NCBI GenBank assembly: GCA_019314425.1
Contig: JAFCZI010000067.1
Location: 1-9,306 of the forward strand
DNA from: Deltaproteobacteria bacterium
GTDB lineage: Bacteria; Desulfobacterota; DSM-4660; Desulfatiglandales; Desulfatiglandaceae
Length of the DNA: 9,306 nucleotides
Direction: 5' to 3'
The notes under the pieces were generated by a model. The model searched no databases, was not told the DNA's origin, and worked only from the letters and a program-made list of their open reading frames with translations. A program made the translations under genes and the position numbers. Numbering within the stretch: position 1 is the first letter of the stretch; each line of letters begins with the position of its first letter. Below, one piece after another: positions 1 to 5,500 of this stretch.

Positions 1-9
1 CCCTTTTTC

Positions 10-384
10 TCATCGGTCGGATGGTTTTTCACTGTTTTTTTTAACATCATCAGATAATATGTGATTTATTTTGTCCGAGAGGTAGGACCAGAGGGTCAGA
101 ACAGCACCGGTGCCCAGTTCCGCCGCCAATTCCGTCTTGCTGACCCCCGTTTCCCCCCCGCCGGCTTGTTTCCCCCCGGTGGCAAAAAAGGTCTGTACCG
201 TTTCAAAAGCCAGGTTGGCCTCTTTCAATTTTTCCTCCGCCTTCTTCATGAGGCGTGGGTTGTGAGAAAAGCGATCAGGGTGCCAGACCGCCACAAGATC
301 TTTGTAAGCCTGTCTTGCTTCGTCTTCGGTGGCGTCTGCACCGATTTCAAGTATTTTGAAAGATCTTCTGATATCCATGGGCAT
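10..384 (-). CDS. Short J-domain (DnaJ-like) protein
   Basis: A 124-residue protein whose first ~68 residues form a J-domain. The invariant HPD tripeptide is at residues 35-37 (context AVWHPDRF), preceded by a helix-II-like stretch (EDEARQAYKDLVAVW) and followed by a helix-III-like stretch (KAEEKLKEANLAFETV). J-domains stimulate the ATPase of an Hsp70 (DnaK) partner, so a co-chaperone or recruitment role is inferred. There is no G/F-rich region, no CxxCxGxG zinc repeats and no CTD substrate-binding domain, so this is not canonical DnaJ but a stand-alone (class C) J-protein. A Gly-rich linker (about 70-80) leads to a C-terminal segment (about 87-110) with a moderately hydrophobic stretch that may be an amphipathic or weakly membrane-associating helix. 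The start is ATG at 382-384; a second in-frame ATG at 376-378 is equally plausible and neither has a good Shine-Dalgarno. It is transcribed divergently from the DsrE-like gene. The partner and client are unknown. Confidence 0.88.
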   Translation of the reverse strand: MPMDIRRSFKILEIGADATEDEARQAYKDLVAVWHPDRFSHNPRLMKKAEEKLKEANLAFETVQTFFATGGKQAGGGETGVSKTELAAELGTGAVLTLWSYLSDKINHILSDDVKKNSEKPSDR

Positions 385-551
385 TTCAGATCACGTCTAC
401 CACAGGCAGGCATGGGGGTCAAGCAGTGCTGAAGCACGTATTTATATCTGTTGATATATCATGGGGTTTTGATGCTGAAAAAATGTTTTTTTCGCATATT
501 AGGGGGTAAACGCGTCCTTTTGGATCTGTTAGCATAAAGGAGGAAAATACA
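385..551. other. Divergent intergenic spacer, AT-rich
   Basis: This gap separates the minus-strand J-domain gene from the plus-strand DsrE-like/rhlE operon and must hold promoters for both directions unless transcription enters from outside. It contains AT-rich stretches around 439-460 and 481-500 and a tiny palindrome GTGCT-GA-AGCAC (427-438). I could not find a -35/-10 pair with good spacing on either strand. No small gene or RNA gene is recognisable. Confidence 0.4.
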
Positions 552-570
552 GTGGCACCAAAAAGGGAGG
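537..570 (+). promoter_or_regulatory. Two tandem Shine-Dalgarno sites for the DsrE-like gene
   Basis: AAGGAGG (537-543) lies 8 nt before a GTG at 552, and GGGAGG (565-570) lies 8 nt before an ATG at 579 in the same frame. Both spacings are near ideal, so the start cannot be settled from ribosome-binding sites alone. The family's usual N-terminus (MTKVVFHL) favours ATG 579; use of GTG 552 would add nine charged residues. Confidence 0.6.
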
Positions 571-578
571 AACAGGTG

Positions 579-926
579 ATGACAAAGGTTGTATTTCATC
601 TGGACATGGATGAAGCGGAAAGGCTGGTTATGGCCCTGAATAATATCTCCAACCTGTTGAAGGAGATTCCTTCAACGGAAGCGGCCATTTGCCTGGTGTC
701 CAACGGATCTGCGGTCAGACTCTTTCAACGGGACTTCGCTGCTGCCCACGGTATGCGCGTGGAAGAACTTTCGGGCAAGGGTGTTCGTTTTTTGATGTGC
801 AGCAATTCCTTGAGGAACCTGAACCTCGACCCCGGTGAGATGCTGAATGGCTGTGAGGTGATCAAGGCGGGTATTGTGGAACTGATCAGCCTCCAGGCCG
901 ATGGATATGCCTACATTAAGCCCTGA
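579..926 (+). CDS. DsrE/DsrF-like family protein (COG1416 type)
   Basis: A 115-residue protein from ATG 579 (124 residues if translation starts at GTG 552). The fold signature is that of the small DsrE/DsrF/TusD-like family: an N-terminal strand (KVVFHLD), a helix with the NNISNLL motif, then LVSNGSAVRLF, the conserved VRFLMCSNSLRNL segment with its cysteine, and a C-terminal EVIKAGIVELISLQADGYAYIKP-like ending that I recognise as typical of COG1416 proteins. Characterised DsrEFH and TusBCD relatives pass persulfide sulfur through a conserved cysteine in multimeric cytoplasmic complexes. Here the cysteine in FLMCSN (residue 74 from ATG 579) is the candidate, with two more cysteines present (38 and 92). 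Members of this single-gene subgroup are mostly uncharacterised, so a sulfur-transfer role is inferred. The gene ends 8 bp before rhlE, implying co-transcription. The alternative is a fold-only relative with no sulfur chemistry. Confidence 0.85.
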   Translation: MTKVVFHLDMDEAERLVMALNNISNLLKEIPSTEAAICLVSNGSAVRLFQRDFAAAHGMRVEELSGKGVRFLMCSNSLRNLNLDPGEMLNGCEVIKAGIVELISLQADGYAYIKP

Positions 927-934
927 GGAATGAT

Positions 935-2284
935 ATGTCATTTGATCAACTTGGTCTTCGGATCGAACTGCAAAAAGCGGTTAAAACCAAAGGTTATACC
1001 ACGCCAACCCCCATTCAGACCCAAGCCATTCCCGTTATTCTGGACGGACGGGATATCCTCGCCCGCGCCCAGACCGGAACGGGAAAAACAGACGCGTTCG
1101 CACTCCCGTTGGTTGAAATCCTGAGTCGCGAAAACGGAAAAGGGCGCTTTCCTCGCGCACTGGTTCTGGTCCCCACGCGGGAGCTGGCGCTTCAAGTGGG
1201 GGAGAGCATCAAGGCCTATACAAGGCGGGTCTCCCTTCGATGCACCGTGGTTTACGGCGGGGTTCGCATCAATCCGCAGATCAATCGGCTGCGGCGCGGC
1301 GTCGATGTTCTGGTGGCCACGCCGGGCCGCCTGCTGGATCTCGCCGACCGGAGGTATCTGAAGCTTTCCCGCATAGAATTTCTGGTTTTCGACGAGGCGG
1401 ACAGAATGCTGGATCTGGGATTCAGTGAGGAAATCTCCGAAATCCTCGATCTTGTTCCGGTTGACCGCAGGACCATGCTGTTTTCCGCCACTTATACCCG
1501 ACAAATCCGGGATTTGGCTGGAAGAATGCTGCAGGATCCGGAATATATCGAGGTGACGCCTGACCACACGGCGGCGGAATCGGTTGTTCAGAAGGTACAC
1601 CTGGTGGGCCGGTCAAGTAAACGCGCGCTTCTCATTCACCTGATCACCCGGGGACACTGGCGGCGGGTACTGGTTTTTGCCCGCACGAAACACGGGGCAA
1701 ACAAGCTCACGGAAAAACTTGCGGCAAAAGGAATCAATGCTGTTGCGCTGCACGGCAACAAGAGTCAGTCTTTCCGGACGCGTACCCTCGAAGCGTTCAA
1801 GAACGGTGAGATCCGCATCCTCGTGGCAACGGATGTGGCCGCAAGGGGTCTGGACATCAGCGATTTGCCCCATGTGGTCAATTATGACATGCCGGGCGCC
1901 CCCGAGGATTATGTCCACCGCATCGGTCGCACCGGCCGCGCGGGCGTCAGCGGTATTGCCGTTTCCCTGGTCAGTGATGATGAAAAGCCTTATCTTCAGG
2001 CCATTGAAAAACTGTTGAAGCAGAAGATTCCGGTGGAAAAGGTTGACGGTTATACGGTGGATAGTGATGTCCCGGATTTTGTTCTTTTTCGCCCCAACAG
2101 CCCCTCCAGCGAAAAAAAGGCGGACCAGGATATCAAAGAGATTGTCGACAGAAGAAATGCTGCAAAACAGCGATCACAAGCCCGTAAGGCAAAAGCGACA
2201 GGTTCTCGCAAGCGATCGGGACCGGAATCGAAATCCCGATCCGGCAGGAAAAACCCCAAGGCGGGGAGGAAGAAGCAGTCTTGA
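935..2284 (+). CDS. rhlE: DEAD-box ATP-dependent RNA helicase, RhlE type
   Basis: A 449-residue complete SF2 helicase. The N-terminus MSFDQLGL and GYTTPTPIQTQAIP form the aromatic-Q motif. Then come AQTGTGKT (45-52, Walker A), PTRELA (80-85), GG (108-109), TPGR (129-132), DEAD (153-156), SAT (184-186), FARTK (248-252), VATDVAARGLDI (297-308) and HRIGRTGR (328-335). All catalytic motifs are intact. The last ~60 residues are a Lys/Arg/Ser-rich low-complexity tail, typical of RhlE proteins and likely a non-specific RNA-binding extension. RhlE-family enzymes unwind short RNA duplexes in the cytoplasm and act in ribosome assembly and RNA turnover, often at low temperature. The start at ATG 935 is supported by GAGGA (925-929) overlapping the stop of the preceding gene, so translation is probably coupled. 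A strong hairpin follows 6 nt after the stop. Assignment to RhlE rather than another DEAD-box subfamily rests on the N-terminal sequence and the basic tail. Confidence 0.95.
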   Translation: MSFDQLGLRIELQKAVKTKGYTTPTPIQTQAIPVILDGRDILARAQTGTGKTDAFALPLVEILSRENGKGRFPRALVLVPTRELALQVGESIKAYTRRVSLRCTVVYGGVRINPQINRLRRGVDVLVATPGRLLDLADRRYLKLSRIEFLVFDEADRMLDLGFSEEISEILDLVPVDRRTMLFSATYTRQIRDLAGRMLQDPEYIEVTPDHTAAESVVQKVHLVGRSSKRALLIHLITRGHWRRVLVFARTKHGANKLTEKLAAKGINAVALHGNKSQSFRTRTLEAFKNGEIRILVATDVAARGLDISDLPHVVNYDMPGAPEDYVHRIGRTGRAGVSGIAVSLVSDDEKPYLQAIEKLLKQKIPVEKVDGYTVDSDVPDFVLFRPNSPSSEKKADQDIKEIVDRRNAAKQRSQARKAKATGSRKRSGPESKSRSGRKNPKAGRKKQS

Positions 2285-2290
2285 TGCCCT

Positions 2291-2338
2291 CGTAAAAAGT
2301 CACAAAGCTATCTACAGATGGCGTTGTGCCTTTTTACG
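2291..2338 (+). terminator. Long imperfect hairpin after rhlE, probable intrinsic terminator
   Basis: Outer arms CGTAAAAAG (2291-2299) and CTTTTTACG (2330-2338) are perfect inverted repeats. Pairing continues inward: CACAAAGCTATC (2301-2312) pairs with GATGGCGTTGTG (2317-2328), with one A-G mismatch and one G-U pair, closing a four-base loop. The inner stem is followed by CC and five T (2331-2335), as in a rho-independent terminator. It is preceded by five A (2294-2298), so the minus strand also reads stem then T-tract, though with an extra mismatch. Its position 6 nt after the rhlE stop and between convergent genes fits termination of the rhlE operon, possibly bidirectional. It may also be a copy of a dispersed repeat. 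Confidence 0.7.
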
Positions 2339-2510
2339 GCGCCATCAACTTTGCATCAGCGGATTTCTGAGGCGGGCTACGCTGTAACCGAAAATGTGGA
2401 AAAACTACCGGCAGCAAAACCGCATTTGATAATGATCTACGGTTCTGTCAAAAATGTTTCTTGTTTTTTTTGATAAGGGCCTATTCCTGCCCCTGTGCAT
2501 CCGAGGGTTT

Positions 2511-2541
2511 TCTCGTTCCCACGTTCTGCGTGGGAACAAGA
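2511..2541. repeat. REP-like palindromic element
   Basis: The perfect 9-bp arms GTTCCCACG (2515-2523) and CGTGGGAAC (2529-2537) flank a 5-nt loop. Pairing extends to 12 of 13 positions over 2511-2523 and 2529-2541. The palindrome begins 9 bp past the stop of the large helicase gene, in the direction of its transcription. Palindromes of this sequence type (GTTCCCACG-few bases-CGTGGGAAC) are, from memory, dispersed in many copies in various proteobacterial and other genomes. Only one copy is visible here. No T-tract follows on either strand, so it is not a classic terminator, but it could stabilise the 3' end of the helicase mRNA. Confidence 0.6.
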
Positions 2542-2549
2542 GGGAAAAA

Positions 2550-5500
2550 TCAAATCGGTGGGGCCGTAGAAATGATTTCGAGAACAGGAAACTCCCATTG
2601 ATCCGCCTTGATCCGTTTATGAAAAGGGGCATCGGGATCATCCCGGTTGCGCTGTAGCATCCCCACGACCCTGACCTCCAGGATGTCCTCCAGACGCTCC
2701 CGCCATCTGCCGGCCCCTTCTTTTGAAAGCCTGCCCACGCACGCGCCGTTCTGGTCCTGGATTTCCAGTTTTCCGGTTTTCATTAACAGATTAACCCGCT
2801 GGCCTGTTGTAAGCGCTTTCAGACGGCTGTGGATGGGGTGCGTCTGCGGAAAGCCTCCCGCATAGTCCAGATAGATTTCGTTTAACCCCGCTATTTCATA
2901 TCGCTTATCAACATCATTACTCTCTTCAACCATCCCGCCATGGGTGAACGGCATCACAAAATTTCCATTGATTTCTTTCAGGAAAGGATTTGGCGCATCC
3001 GGTATTTTCAAGAGGCAAAGGGTCTCCCTGGCCCGGGTCATGGCCACATACATGATACGGCGTTCTTCCTCCCACCGGGCGCTATCCGCCGGGTGGCGCC
3101 AATCACCGTCCAGGATGAACACATGCGGGAATTCCATGCCTTTGGCAGCATGAATGGTGCTCATGAAAATCCCTTCCCCCAGCACCTTTTCCCGGCGTTT
3201 TTCAGCCACAAATTCATACAGTCGATCCGTCACCCGGGTGATGGGCTGTGTGCTGTCAGCGGTTTCTTCCCGCCACGCTTCCAGGAATGTATCGATCAAT
3301 TGCCACCAGATGTTGATTTTTCTGTTTCCGCAGTCTGTTTTAAGGTCTGCCATCAGGTCGCTTGCGCGTCCGTTTTCCTTTTCCTTTGCCATGAGCCAAT
3401 CCAGAACCGTTTGAACCTCCCGCACCCGGTGCAGGGGAAAACCTTTATCCAGCGTTGCCCTGAAAGGGCAGGCCGCTTTTTCAAATACCGATCTGACGGC
3501 GGAAAGCGGCCCTCTGGTTCTGGACAGAACGGCAAAATCGTGCCACCCGGCGCCGGGGTCCAGGTTCCGAATTCGATTGATTTCGTTCTGGATATAATGG
3601 GCCTGGTGAAGCCTGGTATGAACCGAAACTATTTGTACGCGGCCCCGGCTGACCGGGTCCAGTTGCGCCCACTTTCCCCCGGGCAGATGGGGTGCTTTTT
3701 CACGGTTGATGCGAATGGGGTGTGATCCTTTCATACGGTCCCGGTTATGGCGGATCAACGCGTTGGCGGCGGCAATGATGTGTTTGCTGGACCGGTAGTT
3801 TTCCACGAGATAGATGATCTCTGTGTCGTAGTCTTCCCTAAACCGGCGAATGAAGCGGACATTGGCCCCCCTGAAGGTGTAGATATTCTGGTCGTCGTCT
3901 CCCACCGCCAACAGTGTCAGGCGGTTGTTCTCCTCTTCAAGAGACTTCCCGGCAATGGCCGATACCAGCTCATACTGATCCTGATCGATGTCCTGGTATT
4001 CATCGACCAGAATGTGGCTGTATCCGGACATGAGCTGATCCCGCATTTCGTCAGGTTCCATGCCGGGGATGTCCTGCCCGCCCTTCAAGAGTTGTACCGC
4101 CTGCCGGATAATGCCTTCAAAATCAATGCTGTCTTTGCTGTTTGCCATATCCCGAATGGATATGCCGGCCAGCCGCATGGCTGCACCGTGATAGGTGGCA
4201 ACGGTAATGCCTTTTGCGGCCCTTCCGATTAATTCAACGAGCCGCTTTCGGAGCTCCATGGCGGAACTGTGATTGAAACAGAGCACCAGGAGTTGGCGCG
4301 CCGGTATCCGTTCCACTTCCAGCAGATAGGCGCAGCGGTGAATAATGACCCTGGTTTTGCCCGATCCGGGCCCCGCAAGAATAAGCATATTGTCTTCCAC
4401 GGGTTTTCCCACTGCGGATATCTGTACGGGGTTTCGCAGGTTTTCCACGATCATGCGGTAGAATTCGGCAGTGGTGGCTTTTTCCAGCAGTTCTTTGTCA
4501 TCGGAAAAATACTTGTTGATGAATTTGACCCGGCCCAGGGCGAAATAATCGAGCACCAGGGTGAGCGCCCCGGCAAATTTTCCCAGGGCCAGGGTGGCAT
4601 AACGCATCATGACATGAACCTGAAACCGTTTTTCCCGATAATGAACCGCCAGCGGCTTGTAATCCCCCTTGTTGTAATAGCGCCCCCTGGCCATTTGTTC
4701 CAGCCTTATGGTCATGGCTTGTCTGAGGATCGCCAGGCCCCCTTGCAGTTCAATGGCTTTTTGTTCGTGCAGGAACATGAGGGCCCGGTTGATGGCCGGC
4801 AGGATTTTCCTGACCTGCACGCTAAGGATCATATCCGACTGAATTGCTGCGGAGAGTTTATCACTGGAAAATGCGACCTGTACATGGCCGGTGAGTTCAA
4901 TGCTGTCTTTGGCGGCCTGTTCCTCCGCCATGATTAGCAGTGTCTTCAGGATTACGCTGGCCACATTCTGCCTTAATGAAATGGTTTTTTTGATGTTGTG
5001 CCAGCTGCGTTGCAGTTTGACCTGGTAATTGTTTCGGTCCAGATACCGAAGTTCAAAGCTGCCCAGTGTCGCGGCAAACCCTTTTCCGTCGTAGGATATG
5101 CCTTTGATCAGTTGCCGCAGGACTTCCGGTGTGGTCTTGTACTCCTCGTTGTTCAGCATCTGGTTCAGGCGTCGAATGTTCAGCCGGACCCAGTTACCGT
5201 CCTCGGCATCCGGGTCCGCTTCCTCGAGCAGGCGAACCAGCCTGTTTTCCAGATCACAGGCGGATTGGAAGATCTTGTTGGCATTGTTTTTCCCTTTGGG
5301 TCGGAAGGTGGCTGACAGCATAATGCCCTGGTCCAGTAGACCCGCATCCGCCATGTCATGAAGGGCTCCGATGATGATCTGAGCAGCGGTGAGGCCGGAT
5401 TTTCTTTCCATTTCAAGGAGATGTGATTTCTCCGGAAAGAGCGCTTCAGCAATGCTGTCAGCACTGATGCCGTGTGATTTTTCCCGGTTGATGATGAACC

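Noticed and set aside
427..438. Small palindrome GTGCT-GA-AGCAC upstream of the J-domain gene
   Set aside because: The arms are only 5 bp with a 2-nt centre, no promoter could be placed next to it, and such a short palindrome is likely by chance.
938..1600. A 220-codon minus-strand open frame overlapping rhlE
   Set aside because: It is entirely antisense to the conserved DEAD-box motifs and its translation has no recognisable features.
2347..2510. A possible small RNA or small gene in the convergent spacer
   Set aside because: No start with a ribosome-binding site and no promoter-plus-terminator pair was found; apart from the two palindromic elements I see nothing here.
2511..2541. The REP-like palindrome as an intrinsic terminator of the helicase gene
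   Set aside because: The stem is strong but on the minus strand it is followed by GAGAAAACC, with no T-tract.
2940..3725. A 261-codon open frame on the plus strand inside the helicase gene
   Set aside because: It lies fully antisense to the UvrD motifs of the minus-strand gene, its translation shows no recognisable domain, and its composition (rich in Pro, His, Phe, Gly) is typical of a complementary-strand shadow.
4269..4937. A 222-codon open frame on the plus strand opposite the linker and UvrD start
   Set aside because: It is in the same register as the other antisense shadows and shows no domain; the opposite frame encodes the clear Walker A of the UvrD module.
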